The position numbers and the translations under genes are program-made. Below, piece by piece: positions 50,960 through 61,577 of a stretch of DNA of 64,000 nucleotides (position 1 is its first letter; every line of letters begins with the position of its first letter). The DNA lies in assembly GCF_019175385.1 (NCBI RefSeq), contig NC_083341.1, positions 21,088,203 through 21,152,202 on the forward strand, in the 5' to 3' direction. This DNA comes from Lycium barbarum (taxonomy: Eukaryota > Streptophyta > Magnoliopsida > Solanales > Solanaceae). Below the pieces are notes generated by a model, which had not been told where the DNA came from, ran no database searches, and saw only the letters and a list, made by a program, of their open reading frames with translations.

Positions 50960-51910
50960 GAACGATCCAACTTCAGTTTGGTTTGTAATCCTTATATATT
51001 TGCTTATTTAATTTTTATTGCTTCATTTATATAAGTAATGCATGTTTAATATCTTACCGAGACTTCGTGTGTTAATTTTAAATTCTTGTTGAGTACTTAA
51101 TTAATGACATAATGATTAAAATAGTTTTTTTTTATTACATAGGGGTAAGAGAAGGGGAAATGAGAGAAAGAATTACAACGTGGAGATTTGAATTTCACCA
51201 ATAAAGTGAAAGTTCAGTAGTCAACCAACTGAGCTATTAATATTCTTACGATGATTTAAATAGGTCAAAACCATCGTAGGAATAAAATAAATTATTTTGC
51301 CTCCTATGATATGTGCTTAGGGGCTTTAGAAAACACTTCGCTTCGAGTACCTAAATAAACTCTGGACTTTAGGAATACCACTTTATATGTGTCAGTGCTT
51401 AACAAAGTAGCAACTTAGCAAATACGCTGCTTTAGCCAAAACTTTAACTAACCAACTTAAATCAGAAGGTAACCGCATACAAGAAATTGCACGGTTTACC
51501 CTGAAAATGAGCTGGTCCTTAATTTTTGGCCTTCCTTAAATTTAATGAATCTTTTCTGACCAAAATACCCTCCAACCTAAAAACACAACTCCCGTCTTCA
51601 TCCTCAGCTGCGTTGATTATCTATTTAGTTTTCTTTCTGTTCGTTTTGGTTTCGCAGTCGATGACGGAGAGTGGCCGTGGTGGCGGTGATTGTGAGGGAG
51701 GGATGATTCTGATACCGGTGGTTGAGACGCCGAAGCTGGTGGTTGCTTGGTGGGAAGATGAGCTGCACGTTTAGTGTATTGTAATAAATGCACAATTTTC
51801 TGTTTGTACCTTGTAATAATGACGTTTCTAAAAAGAATAGTAGGAAAGTAGATGAATTCTCTTGAAAAGAAAGAACATATTTTCCCAGCTTTTGAAGAGG
51901 ATATTATATA
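50960..51910. other. Mostly anonymous sequence with one short GC-richer open frame
   Basis: At 51661-51774 a 37-codon open frame (MTESGRGGGDCEGGMILIPV...) follows a good acceptor-like string tttcgcag. It lies about 180 bp after a foldback-like left end near 51490 (accctgaaaatgagctggtc). I do not recognise the peptide. It may be a captured gene fragment or chance. Confidence 0.3.
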
Positions 51911-52269
51911 GGGAAAAGGGTCAAATATACCCCTATACTTTTATTGGCTAAGTTTACTCTTCGTTAGTCAAAGTAATTAAAAATACCCCTTTATTAGCCA
52001 AAGTTCATATTTATACCCCTCCACGGATGGAAAAACCCAAATCAGATTAAATTATCCATTTTTCAAAATTTACCCATGACCTATCTACTTGAGTGACCCG
52101 ACTCGCAAAAATTTTTTCCCCGCCCAAATAATATACCCCTGTGCGCCTTATCTCCTCAGCTAGCTACATTATAGTATATGCAAGCTGTTGACTACTCTCT
52201 TTTTTTCAGATGGCATTCATTGAACCACCCTTTCTGGACACAATTTTGTCTCTTCCATTTTCATTCCTC

Positions 52270-52277
52270 TATAAAAG
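52270..52277 (+). promoter_or_regulatory. Captured TATA box of the XTH fragment
   Basis: TATAAAAG lies 73 bp upstream of the captured ATG. A C/T-rich leader follows it, as in an ordinary plant promoter. Confidence 0.6.
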
Positions 52278-52342
52278 GAAATTATTTCATTCCACTTGCA
52301 ATTCTCTAAAAAATATCCATCCTCATTCTACTACTAATAATA

Positions 52343-52625
52343 ATGTCTTCTTTTTTTTCCTTAAGTATTAGACTTAGTTTGCTATTAGTACTTATAGGTT
52401 GTATGGCTGTTAAATATTCTGCTAGTGATCTTAATCAAGATTTTGGTATTACTTGGGGTTAATGGCAGGGGGGAAATATTAAATAATGGGGAAATTCTTA
52501 CTCTTACACTTGATAATACTTCAGGTTCTGGTTTTGAATCAAAGAGAGAATACTTGTTTGGAAAAATTGACATGCAAATCAAATTGGTCCAAGGGAATTC
52601 TGCTGGCACTGTCACCGCTTACTAC
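52343..52625 (+). pseudogene. XTH first exon (signal peptide and N-terminal GH16 part), captured and frameshifted
   Basis: XTHs cut and rejoin xyloglucan in the cell wall. ATG 52343 opens a signal peptide ([20 protein letters not shown]) followed by [11 protein letters not shown]. The frame then hits TAA at 52460-52462. A one-base shift restores XTH-like sequence: [39 protein letters not shown], then [10 protein letters not shown]. This strongly resembles the XTH N-terminus. The exon ends at TACTAC|GTAATT (52625), a plausible intron-1 donor, and only part of that intron follows. The GH16 catalytic motif lies downstream in the family and is absent, so no enzyme can be made. Confidence 0.9.
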
Positions 52626-52700
52626 GTAATTTTTGTTGTTACACTTTTTTTTTTCCCAAGAAAATTGGTTATTTGTAGTATTTGTTATGTTCGTGATGTT

Positions 52701-52734
<34 letters not shown>

Positions 52735-53036
52735 GTTTTGACTGAGTAGTTTAGTTCTATGGCGTACAGGGGTATATTATTTGGGTGGGGAAAATATTTT
52801 TGCGGGTCACGTCACCCAAGTGGATGGGTCATGGGTAAATTTTGAAAAATGGGTAATTTGGTCTGATTTGGGCTTTTCCATCCGTGGAGGGGTATAAATA
52901 TGAACTTTGGCTAACAGAGGGGTATTTTTAATTACTTTGACTAACGGAGGGTAAATTTAGTCAAAAAATTATAGTAGAGGGGTATATTTGACCCTTTTTC
53001 CTATTATATATCCTTTACCAATAATATGACCCTGGG

Positions 53037-53285
53037 CTCGTTTGGTACGAGGGATAAGGATAAATAGTCCCTCGTTTAATATGAGGGATAAAGATAAATA
53101 GTCCCAGGATTATATTTGAGATGATTTTATCTCACGTTTGGTTGGGATAAAATTGCGGTATAACTAATTTCGGAATTAGTTATACTGAGATTATAGTATT
53201 ATTTTATCCCTGTGGCCTGTGGGAGGGTAGAATAACTAATCTTAGGATAAGTTATCCTGGAATAACTTGTTTCCAACAACCTAGT
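53037..53285. mobile_element. MITE-like sequence (GGGCTCGTTTGGTACGAGGG end)
   Basis: The start ggctcgtttggtacgaggga and inner inverted words (ataactaatttcggaattag; agttatcctggaataact) are MITE-like. The right end is unclear. Confidence 0.45.
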
Positions 53286-53317
53286 TCTATTTTTTCCTTT
53301 GTGTCTTTCATAAGTAT

Positions 53318-53489
53318 TAGGGCTGGGCATAAACACCGAAAATCGAAAAACTGGACCGAATCGAATTAATTCGGTTTTTCGATTTTTTTGATTTTTTGGT
53401 TCGGTTTCGGTTTTTTTATAACAAATTCGGTGTTTCGGTTCGGTGTTTGGTTCCCGGTCAACGGTTCTTCGGTATTTCGGTTTAACTGA

Positions 53490-53527
<38 letters not shown>

Positions 53528-54364
53528 ACTACATGAATACAATTTTTTTTTTGGGAAAAAAACATAAGTAGACAATAATATTATAATATTTACATACTCT
53601 TAGCAACTAAATGTTATTAAACATTACATGACAGGTTAAGCATTTTTATAGTAAATCAAATTGCTATATATAAGGAAACCCTTCAGACGTGAATAACTCC
53701 AATACCTATTTGTTGTTCATAGTATAACTGCTTTTATACAATTTCATACTTTCTCCTTATTCTGTAAGATTTTTTTCCAGCGTTTTTTTCTTACCTTTTC
53801 TACTTCCTTCTTATTCTCAACTTCTTTCATTGTTCCATAAAAAATAAAATCTCAGTTTTCATATAACACTACAGGATATTGAACACAAGTATAATAATAA
53901 TTTGAGTGTTGATTTTTATTATATATAGTATAATAAAAATGTTATACATAGAATAATATTCATATAATTTATTTCACCTATTATAATAAATTAGATATAA
54001 CTCACATAATTTGATTATACACTATATAAAATTTTATATACCTCGTATGATTTTATTATACGTTGTATAATACATTATATTTTGTATATAGAAGATATTA
54101 TCTTGTATGTGTGGATGATCACTATGGTTGGATTCTAAAGTCATCAAACCTTCAAACATTTAGTCTAGCGTAAATCTCTGTAACTCGAAGCAATCAAGAA
54201 GGAAAAATGGAAATAAATGGAGAGATGTGTAATTGCTAAAAGAAATCGAATTAGAAAAACCGAAACCGAACCGAACTAATTCGGTGCGGTGTTCGGTGTC
54301 TACTTTTAAAAAACCGAACCGAACTTTGAAAAAACCCAACCGAAAAATCGAACGCCCACCCCTA
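53318..54364. mobile_element. hAT-type element with 8-bp target duplication
   Basis: The ends tagggctgggcataaacacc / cgcccacccctа-type complement are flanked by ATAAGTAT (53310-53317, 54365-54372). CGGTTCGG-rich subterminal regions match the family at 24745 and 36808. The interior is AT-rich and non-coding, with a T-run of about 32 near 53490. Confidence 0.88.
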
Positions 54365-54519
54365 ATAAGTATGGCATTTCTATTCTGTTGTAACTGGCAA
54401 ATTCACGTTTTTTTTTTGGTATCATTGGGTTTCAATTAAATTGATAGTACTTGAAAAGATTTGCATCAAAGCTGAGCCTCACATAGTTGAATTTTTATAT
54501 AAAAAAAATAAACTGAAGT

Positions 54520-54880
54520 TTATATTTCAAAGTTAGTCAAGTTAGGCCTTAAGACATAACTTTAGATTCCAAAGTTAGTCAAGTCAGGCCCTAAGGACTA
54601 ACTTTATATTCCAAAGTTATGCTTTAGATTCCAAAGTTAGTCAAGTTAGGCCTTAAGGCATAACTTTAGATTTCAAAATTAGTCAAGTCAGACCTTAAAG
54701 CATAACTTTATGTTCCAAAGTTAGTCAAGTCAGGCCTTAAGGCATAACTTTAGATTCCAAAGTTAGTCAAGCTAGGCCTTAGATTCCAAAGTTAGTCAAG
54801 CTAGGCCTTAGATTCCAAAGTTAGTCAAGCTAGGCCTTAAGGACTAACTTTATATTCCAAAGTTAGTCAAGTCAGGCCTT
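54520..54880. repeat. 42-bp minisatellite
   Basis: About ten units begin ccaaagttagtcaagt(c/t)agg and mostly continue ccttaaggcataacttta. Several are 29-bp deletion variants, two of them identical and adjacent. The array ends exactly where the TGTAACAG repeat begins. Confidence 0.9.
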
Positions 54881-55209
54881 TGTAACAGTCCAGCCCGCTA
54901 GTGTTATTGTCTGCTTTGGGCCTAGGCCCGCACGGATTTAACACGCGTCTTTAGGGGGTAAGGCACTGTATTATGCCGATGTGGGACTGGGGTGTCACAT
55001 ACACCCTCTAGACTCAGCACTGAAGTTTGCCCCGCCTACCCGGCATTTGCCTAAACTCAGTTGACTCTGGCCCACCATCGACAAGGCTAACACATGAGTG
55101 ACTCTGATACCATCTGTAACAGCCCAGCCCGCTAGTGATATTGTCCGTTTTGGGCCTAGGCATGTATGGATTTAAAACGCGTCTCTAGGAGGTAAGACAT
55201 GCTTACTTA
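54881..55209 (-). mobile_element. TRIM-like direct repeat (TGTAACAG...), truncated
   Basis: tgtaacagtccagcccgcta at 54881 is repeated at 55115 (tgtaacagcccagcccgcta), with shared words gggcctagg and cgcgtct. Between them, read on the minus strand right after the second copy, is ATGGTATCAGAGTCACTC, a primer-binding site for initiator Met-tRNA. That arrangement fits a miniature LTR retrotransposon (TRIM, possibly Cassandra-like) on the minus strand. The right copy is cut off by the next element. Confidence 0.6.
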
Positions 55210-55394
55210 CAGGGGCGGAGCCACATAGGGCCAAAGGGGTTCATCCGAACTCCCTTCGGCGGAAACACTGTTTATATATGGTTAAAATTATTTTTTATGT
55301 ATAAATAGTAAATGTTGAACCCCCTTTGGCTTCTTCGTATGTTTACTTTTTTATATTTTGAACCCTCTAAATGAAAATCTTGGCTCCGTCACTG
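55210..55394. mobile_element. Small hAT-type MITE (CAGGGGCGGAGCC ends)
   Basis: CAGGGGCGGAGCCACATAGG at the left and ttggctccgtcactg at the right are inverted. The terminus is typical of hAT elements. No clean 8-bp duplication was seen. Confidence 0.7.
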
Positions 55395-57322
55395 GGCATT
55401 CGCCTCAGATAAGTAAGATTTATGCAGACTTTTCTTAACTTCAATTACTTTTAGTAAACATTCATACCAATTAGCGTTACGCCAGATCATCTATCTCTAA
55501 ACACAACATAAAATTTAACTTCATAATTTTTTTGACCTTTTTCTTCTTCTTTTGATATATTATATGTGCTTCCATGACATTCACCTTTAATAAGTAAGGT
55601 TTATGTACCTTTTTTTTTTGTTTGTTAAAATTCAGTTATTTGCATTGAACATTCATCCCAAAAAGCATATATACCGGATCTTCTACTCCTAAACACAACA
55701 TAGAATTTGTCAAGCTCAAATATGAAGAAATTGTGATAAAAGAAATCGGAATCTCACTTTTAAAATGTAGGTGTTTTATTCCAAAGAGGTGTAAGTAGTG
55801 GAATAGATATGGGAGAAGAAGGAAAAGTCTACCTCCTTTCTAGATGTATCGACTAATTTAGCCGTTTTAGCTGAGGTGATCGGAAAATACTAGTTAAAGT
55901 TTAAACACCAAATTTGTCTTACGACACCACAAAGTACCATGAAAGGGCTTCCAAGGGATTGATGGGCAAAAACTTTCATTCGTGACATGTTCAGAGAAAA
56001 GGTGTATTCGGAATCGAGAAAAATATCTTTTCCTTTTTATGTTCGGTTGATCAAAATTTTTAAAAAACATTTTTATTGGATAACAAGTTCCTTAAAATGA
56101 AGGAAAATGACTTTCATTGTGTAAGTACGGAAAATAAGTTCTATAAGTGGCATTTCACATTGATTGTGTCCTCTTCAATCTCCAACACACCTCATCTTCA
56201 CCCCACTCCTGTAACCCTCATCCCCTCCACCCATACCTCTCATAGTATTGTCTAAATTATATACAAATACTTTAGGATAATATTTTTTATTTACATACCA
56301 AACACTAAAAAATATGTAAAAAACTCACTTATCTTTTTGATTTCTTTTTTCATGGTAAACATATTCCATGGTACCGAAGGCACCCAAAATTTCGGGACAA
56401 ATAATCACATACTTCAAAAAAATCCCTCTTTAATTTTTTATTTTAGAAAAAAAATTAACAATTGTTCTCCAATTAATGGAGTTTGTCTTTATTAGGGTTT
56501 TTGCCCTAATTTTCTTACCATATATTGATTTTACTTTTCTTTAAAGACAGTATTATCATAATTGGTTTTACTTTCCTAAAAGGAAAATAAAAAAAATATT
56601 TGAACCTCTATATCTTGAAGAATCTCTCTCATACAACACAACAAACACAATAACGTCCATAATGTAGTTGTTTAGAGAGTTTTGTTTATGAGAGATTTTT
56701 CTCTCAATAGTTTTTTAGTTTTTATATTAATTTCTCATATAATTAAATATAATATTAATATAATTAATTAATAAATGTTGAAAATATAGATAAATATTGA
56801 AAATGTGTCTCTCAAACAACTTAAGAACATCGTATCCGAGCAGGCAAAGGTTCAGAACCGGAATCAAATTATCGCCACTATTATAAAAAAAAAATAATTT
56901 CATGTGCTTGGCTAAAAAAATAAATAAAAAATCAAGTCCGCAGGCGAGGACACGTTGAGTATACAGTTAAATATTAAAAGCGTGCTTCTGTAACAACTTA
57001 AGCTTTTAGATGATATTGTCACACACTTCAACAGTCGTCTGCTCCTAAAAAACGAATGATTTCTGCCTCTTTTGACTGAAAATATGAAATTCATCTCATT
57101 GTTTAGCCCCTCAAGTCCAGTCTTCGATTTATTTTATCTTTCTTTCCTGGTACATAATTGGGATTGTAGCTTTGAGAAGAATAAGACGAAGACGAAGAAA
57201 AAGTTGATAAGAAAGAAGAAAGCAGTTAAAGAAAAGGAAGAAGAAGATAATAGCAGAAAGAATGAAGAAGAAGATGGAGAGAGAAAGAAAAGAGAAGAAA
57301 GGAATTTTTTTAAAATCTATTA
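55395..57322. other. Anonymous AT-rich sequence, no gene seen
   Basis: There is no supported exon. A Lys/Glu-rich open frame at 57072-57323 is purine-rich low-complexity sequence. A MITE-like piece (ggaaaatgactttcattgtg) lies around 56100. Confidence 0.5.
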
Positions 57323-57595
57323 AAGCCCGTTTGGATTGGCTTATAAGTTGCTTATGAGCTGTTTTCAGCTTTTTTGAGTGTTTGGCTGACCAGCTTAAAG
57401 TTATTTTGTGCTTAAAATAAGCCTAAAAAATTAATTGGGCCCGTTTGACTTAGCTTATCTAAAACAGCTTATAACCTGAAAACCGCTTATAAGCCAAAAA
57501 AATAAGTTGGGGTAAAAATAAGTTGGCTACCCCAACTTTTTTTTTTTGGCTTATAAGCTAGAAGCTGCTTTTTTTAAGCCCATCCAAATAGGCTC
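57323..57595. mobile_element. Tourist-like MITE
   Basis: The ends aagcccgtttggattggctt and atccaaataggctc are inverted, with TTA on both sides (57320-57322, 57596-57598). Inner words cttataagctg are repeated in both orientations. Confidence 0.75.
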
Positions 57596-57618
57596 TTAAT
57601 CTTTATCTCAAATTTCTA

Positions 57619-57859
57619 TTCCCTCCGTCTCAGCATACGTGACACCGTTTAACTTGACCTAAAGTTTAAGAAAGAAAAAAGAATGACGTTTGACATTTGT
57701 GGTCTAAAAGAAATCTTAAACATTTCTGTGGATATAAATCATTTAATTAAGGATAAGATAAGAATTTTAAATTTAAGTTGTTTCTAATTATAGAAATGTG
57801 ATATTTTTTTGGAACGGACTAATAAGAAAAAAATGTCACATAAATTGAGACAGAGGGAA
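57619..57859. mobile_element. Stowaway MITE
   Basis: TTCCCTCCGTCTCAGCATAC at the left and ttgagacagagggaa at the right are flanked by TA on both sides. It matches the Stowaway-type copies in the DRP1 introns. Confidence 0.88.
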
Positions 57860-57861
57860 TA

Positions 57862-59039
57862 ATAATTATAGTTATACCCTATTTTTTTAAATTACTTTAT
57901 TTTAATAACGATTACCTCTTTTGTAAATCAAGAGTTGACAGCTCCTTTGATTCACTGCCTGTTTGGACATGATTTTAAATCATGTTTGAAATCAGGTTGA
58001 TTTGAAGTTGAAGTTTTCTTTGAACATGCTGTTTGGTTTCTTAAGTTATATTTTTTCTCATCATGAAAACTCAACAATTTCTTAAAACTACCAAAACTTT
58101 CCCAATTCTTATATTATCATATCAAATAAGCAAACCATAATTCATAAATAAGGTATCAGAATATCCTAAGCTGTCACATTAATAAGTTTCACATCTTCAT
58201 TTTTTATAGGTTGCACGACCTGCTTTCTATCCTAAGTAATACCAGGTTTTCGCCTATGAGTTCGAACACGTTACTCTACCTGTTCCAAGCTAGCGTGTGC
58301 GGAATATTAAAGAATAGTAAAGTAAGGACTATGTGGAAACCACCCGGCTCACAAGGGTGATAAAAACCACGACCTATACCTTTGTAAGATTTTTTCCAAA
58401 CTCCACTACAAATGTGAGCCTGTGCAAATTCAAGTTACGAACTCTGTAACTTATGAACTAAACTCTAATTCCTATCTTATTAGTCTCCCTAGACTAGTAA
58501 GCCCACTTCAAGTTATCCCAACTTGAAGTTGAATTATTGTTTGTACCTACAATTTATGCTTCTATGAAAGCGGATAAAGATACGACTCGATAAACAACTT
58601 AATACACAAATCTAGACTCAAGAACTGTAAGACATAAACTCTGTAGAACAACTTCTTCAATTTTCTTCGTAGTATCAGGTGGCACCTCTGGAATCAAACA
58701 CTCAATATTTGCATTGACTGTATTCGCTCAATATTCTGATTTCTTTCTTTTGGAATGTGCAAACTTTTTTCTTGGTAAGACTCAGATATATATAGCATTG
58801 AGTGCGCAGCAAGTCGGCAAAATCCAAACCCTTCGTGAATCGGCCATTAGTTGTAAGAGGTTTGAGTTCACTTAGGATTCTTTTCTTTCCATGCAACTTC
58901 ATTATCTTTGTAGGGGTATGAAGTATCTTGATAATTATGGCAAGGAATCCTGCAATTCTTGACCGCCAAGTATTTATCATAAAACACAAATCCTACTCGC
59001 AGTAGGACTGTGAGCTAGAACATGTTCTTGGACCAGATT
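57862..59039. other. No gene seen
   Basis: Anonymous sequence with a short inverted-repeat piece near 57960-58020 (tttggacatgattttaaatc). No coding support. Confidence 0.5.
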
Positions 59040-61384
59040 TGTCATGACCCAACCCAAGGGACATGACGGGTACCCAGAGCTAGCCTACCGAGCACCACCT
59101 AACATGCTTCTTCCAATCTTATCTCGGTGGACCACACATCTAACTTACAATTAGCATAGCCTGAACGGGCATAAATTCTCAAATATTACTCATTTACACA
59201 ATAATCATTAACTCCGCCCCATATATACATATATACAAGCCCACAAGGCTACAAAATGATATACAAGACGTACTCTAGTGAGGTTACGAAACTTCTACTA
59301 TCCACACATGTCTACGAGCCTCTATATAGAGTATTGGAAATCATACGGAAGGGACAAGACCCCGCCACACACCATATATATACACAAAAGAGAATACCAA
59401 TAGGCTGCGGCTCTGAAGTAAGTGGAGCGCTCCTGAGAATCCGCTGATGAAGCTCCTAAGGGTCCGAACTGTCTCCCTGCCTACCTGTGGGCATAAACGC
59501 AGCGTCCACAAGAAAAAGGACGTCAGTACGAATAATGTACCGAGTATGTAAGGCATGAATAATAAAATAATAAAGATATAAGAAGCAAGAGATAAAGAGA
59601 TAACCTGTGCATCTAATCGCCTCTTAGGGCGGATATTATGCATCCTTAACTTATCTTTTCAAAACATAATCCATATGTATATATAGTATATTGCTGTGGA
59701 ACGTACAACCGGATCCATGTATATTTATAATAGTGCCGAGCATGCATGAGAGCCCAAATAAGATGTTGCTACTCTATCGGAGTGACGTAAGGTCGGTAAC
59801 CCTCCGACTTCTATTATGGAATCTTCATCATCGCTATATCCTACCTTGGAAGAACAAATATCATAAGGGGGATCAACAACAAAGAATACAATCATTAATC
59901 ATATGACAAGCTCAATGACATCATGAGAACATTAAGAATTTCGAGCTTTGGCCTTTCTAGAATTGAAACCACCATCACTTTTGTGTCTCATTTTGAGGGA
60001 ACAATAACATAAAATAAGCCAAATCATATCATGAGAACATCTAGACTTTAGGCTTTGGACATCACTAAACATAGAGTCATCATAAGAATGGTGAGAATGA
60101 GGGACTTCTAGCCTTTTAGGAGCAAGGGTGATAGGGATAGCACGTATGAGAACATAACATAGGAATCATGCCTTTTGAAAGAGAGGGTTAGCCTTACATA
60201 CCTTCACGTCTTCTTAACGACTAAACGTTTTCCTCCAAAGCTTGCAAACTTTACATTCAAGAGGATTCGTAACAACATTAGTCTTGAAAGCATGCTTAAG
60301 TTCAAACTAGAGCAACTAAAAAGCTAGCGGAATTTGGGCAGCACTTCCCTATTTCATCAACTTCCACTATAAGGCAAAAAAACTCGCAAACACCATTAAC
60401 AACATCCATAATATCATAATAAAGGAATTATATTCAATTCCATCTCAAATTCATCCAAAATCCTCTTTTCAAATTCATCCATAGTCATCTTCTTCACCTC
60501 AACATCTATGGCTTCTCTACTTTAGATTTCCTCTTCACTAAGAGTTACTAAACCATTATATCACTTAAACATAAGAATAGTATGAAGAACATACCTTGAA
60601 GTAGTATAATTTCACCTTACCCAACTCTCTTTCCAAGAACAATTTCACCACAACCTTGAAAAGAAGCAAGAACCGTCACTCTCCATGGATTTACCTTGAG
60701 GTTTTAATGTTGATTCTCCCTTTGGATGATATGGAAAGGTGTGGAGTGATTGAGAAACTTAAATAACTCTTTGGAAGACTCTATATAAGTGGTGAAATAA
60801 GTGTGGAAAGTTGGAAATGAGGTTGGGGTCGTTTGGGATTTAAAAAGGTGGCAAAATCACCCCCCGACCTTAATGTGCGATGAGTATGCGGCCTTGCACT
60901 CTCAGTGTGCTTCTGTACACTCCTTCCTCCACCCTAAAATGATGTTAGGCAGTGAAATCACCCAAAATGGGGAGTTTGCGACCAATGTGCAGCTCAGCAT
61001 ACTCAATGTGCGACCGCACACTGCCCTTGCATCTCCCGGTTTTGCGAAATCGCGTTCTTTTCGACTTGTTTGACCTCCAATCCTTATGGAACCTTTTGGC
61101 ACTTGTATAAAAATTCATTAACCATCCAAATGTCTCTATATCTCTTCCTCAAGGTGATGTTAAGCAATGTATAACTCAAGTGATACGGAATTCCCCTAAA
61201 CATGACTCAACCTTAACTTTTTCCGACGAACGTACTCCCTTTGCCTCATATAGATTTGAAACCTTAAGGTATACACTTAAGATCATCAAATATCTTTCTT
61301 AAACTTATAAGGGCTTAATCTTCACTTTAGGCTTATGCTAGTATATTCATAATACGAATAACACGAAATATCCAAGGTGTAACA
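59040..61384 (-). mobile_element. 3' LTR of a Ty3-gypsy retrotransposon (about 2.35 kb)
   Basis: On the minus strand it starts TGTTACACC and ends ...GGGTCATGACA, with TG/CA ends. Just upstream of its start is a purine tract (GCGGGGAGGAG), the expected polypurine primer. The element's own pol lies in the right place, upstream on the minus strand. The length fits Tekay/Del-type chromoviruses. The partner 5' LTR lies beyond 64000. Confidence 0.85.
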
Positions 61385-61577
61385 CTCCTCCCCGCTTAAG
61401 ATCATTCGTCCACGAATGTTAAACATTTAAGGATTCTGCAGAAACTTCGCCAGAGTTTTCCCTGTAACTGTACCATTAACATCTGTCACAACAGCCCAAA
61501 ATATACAATGCCTCATAGGGGTACAACAACAATAACAATATTGGCCACACATGACCAAGAAATCATCAAAAGAAGCA

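Larger units (their letters stand above)
51911..53001. mobile_element. Pack-MULE carrying an XTH gene fragment
   Basis: The terminal inverted repeats are about 237 bp (GGGAAAAGGGTCAAATATAC at the left; complement gtatatttgaccctttttcc at the right). A perfect 9-bp duplication, TATTATATA, flanks it at 51902-51910 and 53002-53010. Long TIRs plus a 9-bp duplication are the Mutator signature. The interior (about 52148-52760) is not transposase but host-gene sequence: promoter, leader, signal peptide and first exon of a xyloglucan endotransglucosylase/hydrolase. A poly(T) run of about 32 lies at 52701-52732. Confidence 0.92.

Noticed and set aside
54520..54880. CRISPR-like array
   Set aside because: Units are contiguous without unique spacers and this is a plant nuclear window; it is a minisatellite.
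57072..57323. Lys/Glu-rich open frame of 83 codons
   Set aside because: Purine-rich low-complexity DNA; the frame ends at the edge of a Tourist MITE.
59256..59906. Several short frames inside the LTR
   Set aside because: No conserved domains and both strands equally open; LTR non-coding sequence.
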